DNA of 64,000 nt from JAJFVC01 sp039698075 (GCA_039698075.1 JBDKTJ010000014.1:1-64000), one strand, 5' to 3'; numbered from the stretch's first letter, positions 25,686-34,417 are shown. A program made the numbers and translations. The notes: generated by a model from the sequence alone, not told the origin.

Positions 25686-25744
25686 GAATGCCAAGACCGT
25701 TTTTCACCGGTCTGGGGTGTAGCGGAGTTGCCTTCTTGGCATTC
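25686..25744 (+). promoter_or_regulatory. Inverted repeat in the VIT-gene leader, possible RNA hairpin
   Basis: GAATGCCAAGA (25686-25696) pairs perfectly with TCTTGGCATTC (25734-25744). An inner pair, AGACCG (25694-25699) with CGGTCT (25708-25713), shares three bases with the outer stem, so the two foldings compete. The ribosome site GGGAG is at 25754-25758, just downstream. A leader switch or a DNA-level site are both possible. Confidence 0.4.
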
Positions 25745-25765
25745 AAACTGCATGGGAGATACGCC

Positions 25766-28171
25766 ATGACACGGGTTGCGTCGGTATTTCTTGCATTGTT
25801 TGGGGTGCTTCTGCCGGCGACCACGTTGGGCATCGAGTTGGCCACTCGGATGTGTGCCGAGGCGTTTTTCGACCCGATTCCCACGCTGGGACACATCCTT
25901 TTGGTGGCCTTGGTGCCGTTGGCCAATGCGATGGCCCTGATCGAGCCGTTGCGGCAATCTCCTCGATGGCGACGGCGGTTGTTTTGGCTCAACGGCGTTG
26001 CGTTGGGCGTGGCGCTATTCTACACCGTGGTGTTTCTGCCGCTGACGCCGCTAGCGGTGATTGCCATCATTTACTTTGGCTTTGGTTTTTTGCCTTTGTC
26101 GCCGCTGTGTGCGTTGATTTGTGGCGTGGCGCTGCGATACCGATTAACCCGAGCTTGGGAGGACGAAACCGTCGGTGATGAAACCGTGTCGGCCAAAGCG
26201 TCGGCCGGCACGCTAGCGTCGCTCGTGTGGGGCGGGACCATCGGGATCCTTTTGTGCTTGGCGGCGGAGTCGCCGATGGCGTTGACTCGCATGGCCGCGA
26301 AAATGGCGGTCTCGGATTCGCCCGACCAACAGATGCAAGGCATCCGATGGTTGCGCCTTTGGGGCAATCGTGACGAACTGTTGCGCATGTGCCATGGCGG
26401 CGCAACGGGAACTGGATCGCTGTTCGGACCGGGCGGCGGTTCAAAGTCAATAAGCGGAATTGTGTTTCGCGGAGTGCCTGACGACGAAGCTCAGCGCGTA
26501 TTCTTTCGCGTCACCGGCACGACATATGATTCGACGACGCCGAATGACGTTTCTTGGCCATTGGGACGGCGTGGGTTTGAGTTCGATCCCAACCAGGGCG
26601 GCGAGACGGTGGGGAGACGACGCACGGGACTTTCGTTGTGCGACTCCAGGTTGGATGCGACGGTTCACGCCGACGCCGCCATGGCCTACGTCGAATGGAC
26701 CATGACGTTTCGCAACAATAGCCCATCGCAACGCGAGGCGCGGGCGCAAGTGGCGTTGCCGCCGGGCGGCGTGGTGTCGAGAGTGACGCTCTGGATTGGC
26801 GGTGAGCCGCGAGAGGCCGTCTTTGCCGGAACGGGCCAAGTGCGTGAGGCCTACAAAAAGGTGGCCGTGCAGCAACGTCGCGACCCGCTGCTGGTCACCT
26901 GGGCGGGCGACGATCGCGTGCTGGTACAGTGTTTTCCGGTGCCTCCGTACGGCGAGATGAAGATCCGCCTCGGCGTCATTGCGCCGTTGACGCTGACGGA
27001 CGCCCAGCGTTCGGTGTTGCGGTTGCCGTGTTTTCTCGAACGGAATTTTTCCGTCGGTTCGCAAGCGATTCACTCGCTTTGGTGCCAGTCGGACGTACCG
27101 TGCCATTCGGCGGTCAAGGCGTTGCAGTGCGAGCGACAAGACGGCCGACACGTTGGTCGGGCCAGGCTCACCGAGTCGCAGTTGAGCGGCGTCGATTCTT
27201 GCCTGACGTTGTCGCAGCCGAAAAGCACCACGGAGTGTTGGGCCTCGGATCCGCAAGATGCGAAGAAAATCGTAATGCAAAAGGTCGTCGCCGTCGAGCC
27301 GTCGCCGAAGCGATCGCTGGTTGTGGTGATCGACGGGTCGTTGGACGCGGCCGGTCATTTTGACGCAATTGCCGAATCGCTGGCTGCCCTGCCCGGCGAC
27401 ATCAAGCTCGACGTGTTGGTGGCGGGCGACGAGGTGTTGGACGGGGCAGAGACGCTTCGGACCGGACGTTCTTCGGTCGGGCTGTCGGCGTGGTTGCGAA
27501 ACGTGGCCGGCAAAGGCGGATGCGACAATGTCGCGGCCCTGCTCAAGGCCATCGAGAAGGCCCGGAAGAGCGGTGACGCGGTCGTCTGGATTCACGCCCC
27601 GCAGCCGGTGCTTTGCCAATCCATGGCGCCCATCGCGCAGTGGCTTGAACACGGCGAGCCGGTCGTGGTTTACGATTTTGCGACTGCCACGGGCCCTAAT
27701 CGATTGGTAGAAAAGTTCGGCCTCGTCCGAAATTGGCATTCCGTTCCGAGAGTCGACGCGGTCCAAGACGATCTGCGGACGTTGTTCTCCAAACTTGCCG
27801 GCCAGGCGAAGGAGTACCGATTGGAGCGAAGCCGTTTAGAGGAGCCGCCGCCGAAAACGCCGAAATCGTCGTCACAGTTGGCCCGCCTGTGGGCGTTGGA
27901 TCGAGTGCTCGCGCTGACGCAAACCGGAAGTCCGGCCGACCGCAAGGCTGCATTGAAGTTGGCGGCAACCTATCAACTCGTCACGCCCGTCAGCGGCGCG
28001 GTCGTTCTTGAGACCAAGCAACAGTACGACGAAGCGAAACTGAAGCCCGTCGATCCACAATCGACGCCCAACACGCCGGAGCCCGCCGTTTGGGTTCTCG
28101 TGTTCACGGCGGCGCCATGGCTGGCGTGGCACGTTTGGCGTCGCCGCCTGATCCGCGTTAAGGAGTCATGA
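25766..28171 (+). CDS. VIT-domain membrane protein with PEP-CTERM-like tail
   Basis: 801 residues. About five membrane helices occupy the first ~200 residues. A VIT (inter-alpha-trypsin-type) domain follows at roughly residues 300-440 (AYVEWTMTFRNNSPSQREAR, GQVREAYKK). Next is a von Willebrand A-like segment (RSLVVVIDGSLDAAG) in which the metal-binding DxSxS is incomplete. The C-terminus reads TPEPAVWVLVFTAAPWLAWH then WRRR, the layout of a PEP-CTERM sorting signal with a basic end. Bacteroidetes have exosortase-sorted VIT proteins of similar design. No exosortase gene is in the window. GGGAG lies 7 bases before the ATG. Confidence 0.75.
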   Translation: MTRVASVFLALFGVLLPATTLGIELATRMCAEAFFDPIPTLGHILLVALVPLANAMALIEPLRQSPRWRRRLFWLNGVALGVALFYTVVFLPLTPLAVIAIIYFGFGFLPLSPLCALICGVALRYRLTRAWEDETVGDETVSAKASAGTLASLVWGGTIGILLCLAAESPMALTRMAAKMAVSDSPDQQMQGIRWLRLWGNRDELLRMCHGGATGTGSLFGPGGGSKSISGIVFRGVPDDEAQRVFFRVTGTTYDSTTPNDVSWPLGRRGFEFDPNQGGETVGRRRTGLSLCDSRLDATVHADAAMAYVEWTMTFRNNSPSQREARAQVALPPGGVVSRVTLWIGGEPREAVFAGTGQVREAYKKVAVQQRRDPLLVTWAGDDRVLVQCFPVPPYGEMKIRLGVIAPLTLTDAQRSVLRLPCFLERNFSVGSQAIHSLWCQSDVPCHSAVKALQCERQDGRHVGRARLTESQLSGVDSCLTLSQPKSTTECWASDPQDAKKIVMQKVVAVEPSPKRSLVVVIDGSLDAAGHFDAIAESLAALPGDIKLDVLVAGDEVLDGAETLRTGRSSVGLSAWLRNVAGKGGCDNVAALLKAIEKARKSGDAVVWIHAPQPVLCQSMAPIAQWLEHGEPVVVYDFATATGPNRLVEKFGLVRNWHSVPRVDAVQDDLRTLFSKLAGQAKEYRLERSRLEEPPPKTPKSSSQLARLWALDRVLALTQTGSPADRKAALKLAATYQLVTPVSGAVVLETKQQYDEAKLKPVDPQSTPNTPEPAVWVLVFTAAPWLAWHVWRRRLIRVKES

Positions 28172-28725
28172 AGCGGGACGGAAGGACTACCGACTGGAAC
28201 CGGGTAGGTTCCGAGGAAAGACCGTGGCGACGGACTGAAATCCTTCACTCGCAATTGGATCGTTGGCAGATTACCGCCGCCGTCACCGGAGCGCGTCACG
28301 AGCAGGTTGTGGGGGTTAGGCCCAAGCCAGCCTCGCCAACGGGCACGAGTTTGCGGTGTCTCGCAACTCCCACAAAATGGCATTTTATACACACTTCATC
28401 TTCAAAGTGCATACAGAACTCACACAATAGGGGGGGTATCGGTACACTTTTAAGGTAGAACACGTGGAACACCCACGACAATTGAATCTTGCGTGGAATC
28501 GCCTGCTGATCTCTCGAAAAACAGCCTGATTTTCTCGCCGAGAAGCGCAGCTTTGCATTGGAATCCGTATTACAATGAACTGCCTCATGCCAAGTCGCCG
28601 AAAATCCAACATGGCGTTCGCCAAAAACCGAATCATGGGTGGTTTCACACCACCCTCCGTGCTCGCGAGAATTGGGAACTGTTGGGTCCGTAGGCAGCGG
28701 ACGTACCCCGTCGAGGAACCGACTC
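28172..28725. other. Intergenic region upstream of the hydrogenase operon
   Basis: 554 bases with no supported gene. Its right half carries the repeat at 28501-28574, related to the element beyond the other end of the operon. A short inverted repeat, CACTT..AAGTG, lies near 28395. A frame across the repeat has no family signature. Confidence 0.55.
28501..28574 (+). repeat. MITE-like repeat, copy A (upstream of hydrogenase operon)
   Basis: 74 bp from GCCTG to TTGGAATCCGTATTACA. The last 54 bp match the reverse complement of 34807-34860 at 43 of 54 positions, and the last 17 bp are identical. The hairpin in the middle (TTCTCG-C-CGAGAA) is replaced in copy B by a different but still paired stem. 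Confidence 0.7.
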
Positions 28726-29283
28726 ATGCAACTCTCCGCCGATGAAGCCAAGTGCGCCGGCTGTTGCGAGGCCACCGAAGAACAACTCCTCGCGCAATTG
28801 GATGACGTGTTGAAAGACTACGCCGACGTGCCGGGCGCGCTGATTCCCGTGCTCCAAATCGCCCAGTCGTTGTTCGGCTACCTGCCCGAAACCGCCCTGA
28901 AACGAATCGCCGTGGCGTTGAACAAATCCTACAGCGAAGTGGCCGGCGTAGTGGGCTTTTATTCGTTCTTCACCACCGTGCCTCGCGGCAAGCATCTGGT
29001 CCGCGTCTGTCTCGGCACGGCCTGCTACGTTCGCGGCGGCAAGCAGGTGCTCGCGGAATTGAAAAATCTGCTGAGGATCGAGGTCGGCGAAACCACGTCC
29101 GATCGTCAGTTTTCGCTCGACGTGGGCCGATGTTTCGGCGCCTGCGGTTTGTCGCCGGTCATCATGATCGACGACGACGTGCATCAACGGGTCAAACCGG
29201 CCCGGCTGGCCAAAATCCTCGAACCCTATCGCGACGCCGACGCCCCGACCAACGGCGAACAGGGAGACGCCAAAGCATCATGA
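28726..29283 (+). CDS. hydC: NuoE-like [2Fe-2S] subunit of NAD-linked [FeFe] hydrogenase
   Basis: 185 residues of a thioredoxin-fold ferredoxin. The cluster ligands are in CLGTACYVRGG and CFGACGLSP (C-x4-C...C-x3-C). The helical N-terminus (IPVLQIAQSLFGYLPETALK) is standard for NuoE/HydC. It passes electrons between the flavin subunit and the hydrogenase. The ATG at 28726 follows GAGG by 8 bases. Its TGA overlaps the next gene's ATG (ATGA), so it is translationally coupled. Confidence 0.92.
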   Translation: MQLSADEAKCAGCCEATEEQLLAQLDDVLKDYADVPGALIPVLQIAQSLFGYLPETALKRIAVALNKSYSEVAGVVGFYSFFTTVPRGKHLVRVCLGTACYVRGGKQVLAELKNLLRIEVGETTSDRQFSLDVGRCFGACGLSPVIMIDDDVHQRVKPARLAKILEPYRDADAPTNGEQGDAKAS

Positions 29284-32200
29284 CGCAGATCATCGCCAAC
29301 GCCCAAGCGCTCGCCGAGCTGCGCGACGCCCTCCGCGACGAACAAGCCCGTCATCAGGCGGCCGGCCACCAACAAATCCGCCTGTGCATGGGCGCCGGCT
29401 GCATCGCCTCGGGCTCGCTGAAAGTCCGCGAGGCTTTGGAAAAAGAGCTGGCCGACCGGCAAATGCAGGACCGCGTGTCGATTGTCGGCACGGGCTGCCT
29501 GGGGCCATGTTCGGCCGGGCCCGTCCTCATGATCGGCGACGTTTTTTATGAGCGGATCGTTCCGCAAGACGCCGCGGACCTCGTCGGCGAGCATCTCGGA
29601 CGCGGCCGGGTCGTCGAACGTCTGACGCACAAGCGGCCCGACGGTCGCGCGGTGCCCAACGCCGCCGACATGGATTTCTTCAAGCGGCAGAAGAAAATCG
29701 TGCTGCGCAACTGCGGCCAGATCGATCCGCAACGCATTGAGGACTACATCGCCCGCGACGGCTATCAGGCGCTGGCCAATGTGCTCGCGCAGAACGATCC
29801 CGAAGCGGTGATCGAGACGATGCGCGTCAGCGGGCTGCGCGGCCGCGGCGGTGCGGGCTTCCCGACTTGGCGCAAGTGGAAATTCACGCGAGACGCCCAA
29901 GGCGACGTGAAATACGTCATCTGCAACGCCGACGAAGGCGATCCCGGCGCGTTCATGGACCGCAGCGTGTTGGAGGGCGACCCGCACAGCGTCGTCGAAG
30001 GCATGGCGATCGCCGCTTTCACGATCGGCGCGCACAAGGGCTACATCTACGTTCGGGCTGAGTATCCGTTGGCCGTCGAACGGCTCAAAATCGCCCTGAC
30101 GCAGGCTCGCCAATGCGGATTGTTGGGCAAAAACCTGTTCGGCTCGGGGTTCGATTTCGATTTGGAAATTCGCATGGGCTCCGGCGCGTTCGTCTGCGGC
30201 GAGGAAACCGCGTTGATGACCTCGATCGAGGGCAACCGCGGCGAGCCGAGGCCCCGGCCTCCGTTCCCGGCCGTGCAAGGGCTCTGGGGCAAGCCGACCG
30301 TGTTGAACAACGTCGAAACGTACGCCAACGTGGCGGCCATCGTGCTCGGCGGCGGCCCGTGGTACGCCTCGCACGGCACCGAACGCAGCAAAGGCACGAA
30401 AGTCTTCGCGCTGGCCGGGGCGATCAAAAACGCCGGCCTGGTCGAAGTGCCCGTCGGAATGCCGCTGGGCGATCTGATCTACGACATCGGCGGCGGCACG
30501 ATCGGCGGCAAGGATTTTAAGGCCGCACAGATCGGCGGTCCCTCGGGCGGATGTATTCCGAAGCAACACCTCGACGTCCCGTTGGACTACGAGTCGCTCT
30601 CCGAATTGGGCGCGATCATGGGCTCCGGCGGCCTGATCGTCATGGACGAGGACAGTTGCATGGTCGACGTCGCCCGGTTCTTCTTGGAGTTCGTCCAGGA
30701 AGAATCGTGCGGCAAGTGCGTGCCCTGTCGCGTCGGCACGAAGCGAATGCTCGAAATCTTGAACCGCATCTGCGAAGGCCGCGGCGAGGAGGCCGACGTC
30801 GAGCGGCTGATCGAATTGGGCGAAATGATCAAGGACACGTCGTTGTGCGGACTCGGCCAAACCTCGCCGAACCCCGTGCTGTCGACCATCCGCCACTTCG
30901 GCCACGAGTACATCGAGCACATCCGCGACAAGCACTGTCGGGCGGGCGTCTGCCCGTCGCTGGTCTACGCCCCGTGTTCCAGCGCGTGCCCGGCCAACGT
31001 GGACATCCCCGGCTATGTGTCGCTGGTGGCCGAAAAACGCTACGCCGAGGCCCTGCGATTGCACCGCGATCGCAATCCTCTCGCGGCGGTTTGCTCGCGT
31101 GTGTGCTTCCACACGTGCGAGGACAAATGCCGTCGGGCGACCGTCGACGCGCCGGTGTCGATCCGCGGCATCAAACGATTCATGGTCGATCAAGAGGTGA
31201 CGATCCAACTGCCCGAGGTCCGCGAAAATCCACAAAACGCCAAACGCAAGATCGCCATCGTCGGGGCCGGACCCGCCGGCCTGTCGTGTGCGTACTTCCT
31301 GGCGCGACTCGGCTACCGGCCGAAAATTTTCGAGGCCGAACCGCGGCCCGGCGGCATGTTGGTCCAAGCGATTCCCGCCTACCGCCTGCCGCGCGAGATC
31401 GTCGCCCGCGAGGTCCGCATGATCGAGCACATGGGCGTGGAAATCTTCACCAACATGGTGCTCGGCGAAGACATCACGCTGAAGGCCCTGCGCGCCGAGG
31501 GCTACGACGCGGTCTTCCTGGGCGTCGGCGCTCCGTTGGGCGTCGGACTGGGAATGCCGGGCGCAGACGCCGAGGGCATCACCGACGCGCTGAGTTTCCT
31601 GCGGACGTACAATCTGCGCGGTTCGGCGCCGGTCGGCAAGAACGTCGTCGTCATCGGCGGCGGCAACTCGGCCATCGACGCCGCGCGGACCGCCTTGCGA
31701 TTGGGCGGCCAGCAGGTCACCGTCGTCTATCGCCGCAGCCGCGAGGCGATGCCGGCCTACGAAGAAGAAATCGAAGAGGCCGAGCACGAAGGCGTGACGC
31801 TCAAACTGCTGACCGCGCCGGTCGAGGTCGTTTTGGACGGCAAGCGCGTCTCGGGCATCAAGTGCACGCCGATGCGGTTGGGCACCTTCGATCGCTCCGG
31901 CCGCCGGCGTCCGGAAGAGGGCGGCGACGCCTTCGTGATTCCCGCCGACCACGTGCTGGTGGCCATCGGCCAGACGCTCGACCTGCAAAGGATCTCCAAC
32001 AGCATGTCCTTGGAATCGCGCAACCAGACGTTCATCGCCGCCAACCCGGTGACGGGCCAGACGTCGGAAAAGTGGATTTTCTCGGGCGGCGACGCCGTGA
32101 CCGGGGCCTCGTCGGTCGTCGAGGCGGTGGCGGCGGGCGAACGGGCCGCCGTCGGCATCGATCAGTATTTGACCGGCGCGAGCCACGCCTTTTGGCGCGA

Positions 32201-32417
32201 AACGAAAGAAGTCGATACGGCGTTCAATCCGGACGCCGAGCCGTCCGACGCGCCGCGCGAAAAATTAAACCTGATTCCCGTCGAACGACGCCGCAACAAC
32301 TTCGCCGAAGTGGAACAACCCTGGTGCGAAGCCGTCGCCCTGCGTCAGGCCGGCCGCTGCTTGCGTTGCGACTACGGAAAACGCGGGCCGTCGAACTGTG
32401 CCGAAGGAACGCATTAA
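29280..32417 (+). CDS. hydB: NuoF-like flavin subunit fused to a GltD/NfnB-like FAD module
   Basis: 1045 residues in three blocks. Residues 30-85: a [2Fe-2S] thioredoxin-like domain (CMGAGC...CLGPC). Residues 130-565: NuoF core with the FMN/NADH motif GRGGAGFPTWRKW (188-200), an SLBB region, and the [4Fe-4S] ligands SCGKCVPCR (from about 476) and CGLGQ (about 523). Residues 566-1045: a complete glutamate-synthase small-subunit-like module with two N-terminal Fe-S motifs (CSSACPANVDIPGY, CSRVCFHTCEDKC), FAD site GAGPAG (~662) and NADPH site GGGNSA (~794). The second flavoprotein adds a likely NADP(H) site to an NADH-linked hydrogenase. Related architectures occur in NfnSL- and Stn-type transhydrogenases. 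Bifurcation is an inference. Confidence 0.93.
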   Translation: MTQIIANAQALAELRDALRDEQARHQAAGHQQIRLCMGAGCIASGSLKVREALEKELADRQMQDRVSIVGTGCLGPCSAGPVLMIGDVFYERIVPQDAADLVGEHLGRGRVVERLTHKRPDGRAVPNAADMDFFKRQKKIVLRNCGQIDPQRIEDYIARDGYQALANVLAQNDPEAVIETMRVSGLRGRGGAGFPTWRKWKFTRDAQGDVKYVICNADEGDPGAFMDRSVLEGDPHSVVEGMAIAAFTIGAHKGYIYVRAEYPLAVERLKIALTQARQCGLLGKNLFGSGFDFDLEIRMGSGAFVCGEETALMTSIEGNRGEPRPRPPFPAVQGLWGKPTVLNNVETYANVAAIVLGGGPWYASHGTERSKGTKVFALAGAIKNAGLVEVPVGMPLGDLIYDIGGGTIGGKDFKAAQIGGPSGGCIPKQHLDVPLDYESLSELGAIMGSGGLIVMDEDSCMVDVARFFLEFVQEESCGKCVPCRVGTKRMLEILNRICEGRGEEADVERLIELGEMIKDTSLCGLGQTSPNPVLSTIRHFGHEYIEHIRDKHCRAGVCPSLVYAPCSSACPANVDIPGYVSLVAEKRYAEALRLHRDRNPLAAVCSRVCFHTCEDKCRRATVDAPVSIRGIKRFMVDQEVTIQLPEVRENPQNAKRKIAIVGAGPAGLSCAYFLARLGYRPKIFEAEPRPGGMLVQAIPAYRLPREIVAREVRMIEHMGVEIFTNMVLGEDITLKALRAEGYDAVFLGVGAPLGVGLGMPGADAEGITDALSFLRTYNLRGSAPVGKNVVVIGGGNSAIDAARTALRLGGQQVTVVYRRSREAMPAYEEEIEEAEHEGVTLKLLTAPVEVVLDGKRVSGIKCTPMRLGTFDRSGRRRPEEGGDAFVIPADHVLVAIGQTLDLQRISNSMSLESRNQTFIAANPVTGQTSEKWIFSGGDAVTGASSVVEAVAAGERAAVGIDQYLTGASHAFWRETKEVDTAFNPDAEPSDAPREKLNLIPVERRRNNFAEVEQPWCEAVALRQAGRCLRCDYGKRGPSNCAEGTH

Positions 32418-32479
32418 AGCAGCCCGTGGTCCGTGGCTGCTGATGACCGATGACCGATAACCAAAACGCCTCCCTCGCC
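32418..32479. repeat. Repeat-like spacer (GTGGTCCGTGG, GATGACCGATGACCGAT) before hydA
   Basis: The 62 bases between the two hydrogenase genes are short tandem-like words: GTGGTCCGTGG, then GATGACC/GATGACC/GATAACC. They resemble the GTGGCCAGTGACC-type element inside hydA, and no ribosome site precedes the hydA start. Confidence 0.4.
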
Positions 32480-34357
32480 ATGATCCAACTTTCCATCAAC
32501 AATATTTCCGTTGAAGTTCCCGAAGGCACGACGATTCTGGCGGCGGCCAAACAGGTCGGCGTCCGCATCCCGACGCTTTGCTACGTCGAGGGGCTCAAGG
32601 CGATCGGCGCATGCCGGGTGTGCGTCGTCGAATTGGAGGGGGCCCGCAATCTGGTCGCCTCGTGCTCGATGCCCGCCGCGCAGGGCATGAAGGTGCACAC
32701 CAACACCCGCCGCGTGCGCGAGGCCCGCAAAGCCGTCGTCGAATTGCTGCTGTCCGAGCACAACGGCGAATGCCAGACGTGCGATCGCAACGAAGACTGC
32801 GAATTGCAAGGGTTGGCGGCCGAGCTGGGCATCCGCGAAGTGGCCTACGGCGGCGAAAAAACCCGGCGGCGGGTCGATGCCTCCACGCCCGCGTTGGTCC
32901 GCGACAGCGGCAAGTGCATCAAGTGCCGCCGATGCGTCAGCGTGTGCATGGAGACGCAGCACGTCGGGGCGTTGTTTCCGCAAAGCCGCGGGTTCGAGAC
33001 GGTCATCGGACCGGCGTTCAATCACGATTTGAAGACGGTCGCGTGCGTTCAGTGCGGCCAATGCGCCGCGGTGTGCCCGGTCGGCGCGATCACCGAAAAA
33101 GACCAGATCGAAGAAGTTTGGGCGGCGCTCGACAAGCCCGACAATCATGTGATCGTACAGACCGCGCCGGCCATTCGCGCGGCGTTGGGCGAGTGTTTTG
33201 GATATCCGCCCGGCACGTTGGTGACCGGCAAGATGGTCGCGGCCCTGCGTCGGCTCGGCTTCAAGGCCGTGTTCGACACCAACTTCGCCGCCGATCTGAC
33301 CATCATGGAGGAGGGCACCGAGTTGCTGACGCGGTTGAAAGAATCAGTGGCCAGTGACCAGTGGCCAGTGGCCAGTGAAAGACAAACAGATACAAAGGCA
33401 ACTAAGGACACTTTAGCGGCAAATGGTGACAGCGGTTCACTGACCACCGACCACCGGCCACTAGCCACTAGTGCCCTGCCGATGTTCACCAGTTGTTCGC
33501 CGGGCTGGATCAAGTTCATGGAATACTTCCATCCCGAGCTGTTGCCGAACTTGTCGACGTGCAAGTCGCCGCAACAGATGTTCGGCGCGGTGGCCAAAAC
33601 CTATTACGCCGAGAAGTTGGGCAAGCGGCCCGAGCAAATCGTCGTCGTGTCGATCATGCCCTGCACGGCCAAAAAGTTCGAATGCCAGCGGCCGGAAATG
33701 GACGTCAGCGGCGCGCGCGACGTCGACATCGTGCTGACGACGCGCGAGTTGGGCAAGATGATCCACGCGGCCGGCATCGACTTCGGCAGCCTGCCCGACG
33801 AAGAAATGGACGCGCCGCTGGGGCTTTCAACCGGAGCCGCCGACATTTTCGCCAACACCGGCGGCGTGATGGAGGCTGCGCTGCGGACCGCCTATGAAAT
33901 CGTCACCGGCCGCGAGTTGCCGCTGGCCGGTCTGCACGTCGCGCCGATCGAGGGCCTGCAAGGCGTCAAGGAAGCGTCGCTGAAGATCGAGAACGCCAAG
34001 CCGGATTGGGCGTTTTTGAACGGCGTCACGCTCAATGTGGCTGTCGCCCACGGACTCGGAAACGCGCAGCAGGTGATCGCGGCCATTCAGTCGGGCCAGA
34101 AGTCGTATCATTTCGTCGAAGTGATGACCTGCCCCGGCGGCTGCATCGGCGGCGGCGGCCAGCCTCGTTACACGAACAACCAGGTCCGCGAGGCTCGGAT
34201 TTCCGCCATCTACCGCGAAGACGAAGGCAAACGGCTTCGCAAATCGCACGAAAACCCCGACGTGGCCAAGTTGTACGCCGAGTTTCTCGGCCAGCCGCTC
34301 GGCGAACGGTCGCACCACCTGTTGCACACGAAATACACGCCTCGCGAGCCCATCTGA
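32480..34357 (+). CDS. hydA: [FeFe] hydrogenase catalytic subunit (group A) with a repeat insertion
   Basis: 625 residues. Order: [2Fe-2S] domain (CYVEG..CRVC..C, 34-62), His/Cys [4Fe-4S] (H94..C98xxC..C107), two [4Fe-4S] motifs (CIKCRRCVSVC 146-156; CVQCGQCAAVCP 189-200), then the H-cluster domain. L1 is TSCSPGW (337-343), L2 MPCTAKKFE (393-401), L3 EVMTCPGGCIGGGG (547-560), and a small-subunit-like tail follows. Residues ~289-331 are an insertion encoded by a 124-bp palindrome. The usual second Cys of L1 is Ser340. It oxidises H2 or reduces protons with the two preceding subunits. MIQLSINN at 32480 matches the family start; an ATG at 32450 is the alternative. HydE, HydF and HydG are not in the window. 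Confidence 0.95.
   Translation: MIQLSINNISVEVPEGTTILAAAKQVGVRIPTLCYVEGLKAIGACRVCVVELEGARNLVASCSMPAAQGMKVHTNTRRVREARKAVVELLLSEHNGECQTCDRNEDCELQGLAAELGIREVAYGGEKTRRRVDASTPALVRDSGKCIKCRRCVSVCMETQHVGALFPQSRGFETVIGPAFNHDLKTVACVQCGQCAAVCPVGAITEKDQIEEVWAALDKPDNHVIVQTAPAIRAALGECFGYPPGTLVTGKMVAALRRLGFKAVFDTNFAADLTIMEEGTELLTRLKESVASDQWPVASERQTDTKATKDTLAANGDSGSLTTDHRPLATSALPMFTSCSPGWIKFMEYFHPELLPNLSTCKSPQQMFGAVAKTYYAEKLGKRPEQIVVVSIMPCTAKKFECQRPEMDVSGARDVDIVLTTRELGKMIHAAGIDFGSLPDEEMDAPLGLSTGAADIFANTGGVMEAALRTAYEIVTGRELPLAGLHVAPIEGLQGVKEASLKIENAKPDWAFLNGVTLNVAVAHGLGNAQQVIAAIQSGQKSYHFVEVMTCPGGCIGGGGQPRYTNNQVREARISAIYREDEGKRLRKSHENPDVAKLYAEFLGQPLGERSHHLLHTKYTPREPI
33346..33469. repeat. Palindromic element inserted in frame in hydA
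   Basis: A left arm of 33 bp (33346-33378, made of AGTGGCC/AGTGACC units) and a right arm of 33 bp (33437-33469) are reverse complements at 27 of 33 positions, and all six differences are transitions. The loop is 58 bp. The whole unit is open in the hydA frame and falls between the ELLTRLKE and MFTSCSPGW segments, which are adjacent in ordinary HydA proteins. Confidence 0.85.
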
Positions 34358-34417
34358 CAGGCGTTCCCACTTGAAAACGCGCGGATGCTCTTCCGCGAAA
34401 ACGGTGGGTCGTTTCTC

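Larger units (their letters stand above)
25195..25765. other. Divergent intergenic region between the HU and VIT-domain genes
   Basis: 571 bases without a supported gene. It contains the HU promoter (25272-25300, minus) and, just before the VIT gene, a large inverted repeat (25686-25744). Base composition is lower in GC than the neighbours, as expected for regulatory DNA. Confidence 0.6.

Noticed and set aside
28180..28330. GAGGAAAGACCG word resembling a conserved region of RNase P RNA
   Set aside because: The other universally conserved RNase P segments are absent in the following 400 bases and no overall fold is apparent.
29226..32186. A 986-codon minus-strand frame
   Set aside because: Antisense to the NuoF-GltD fusion, low in complexity and without motifs. 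The plus-strand frame has all the cofactor motifs.
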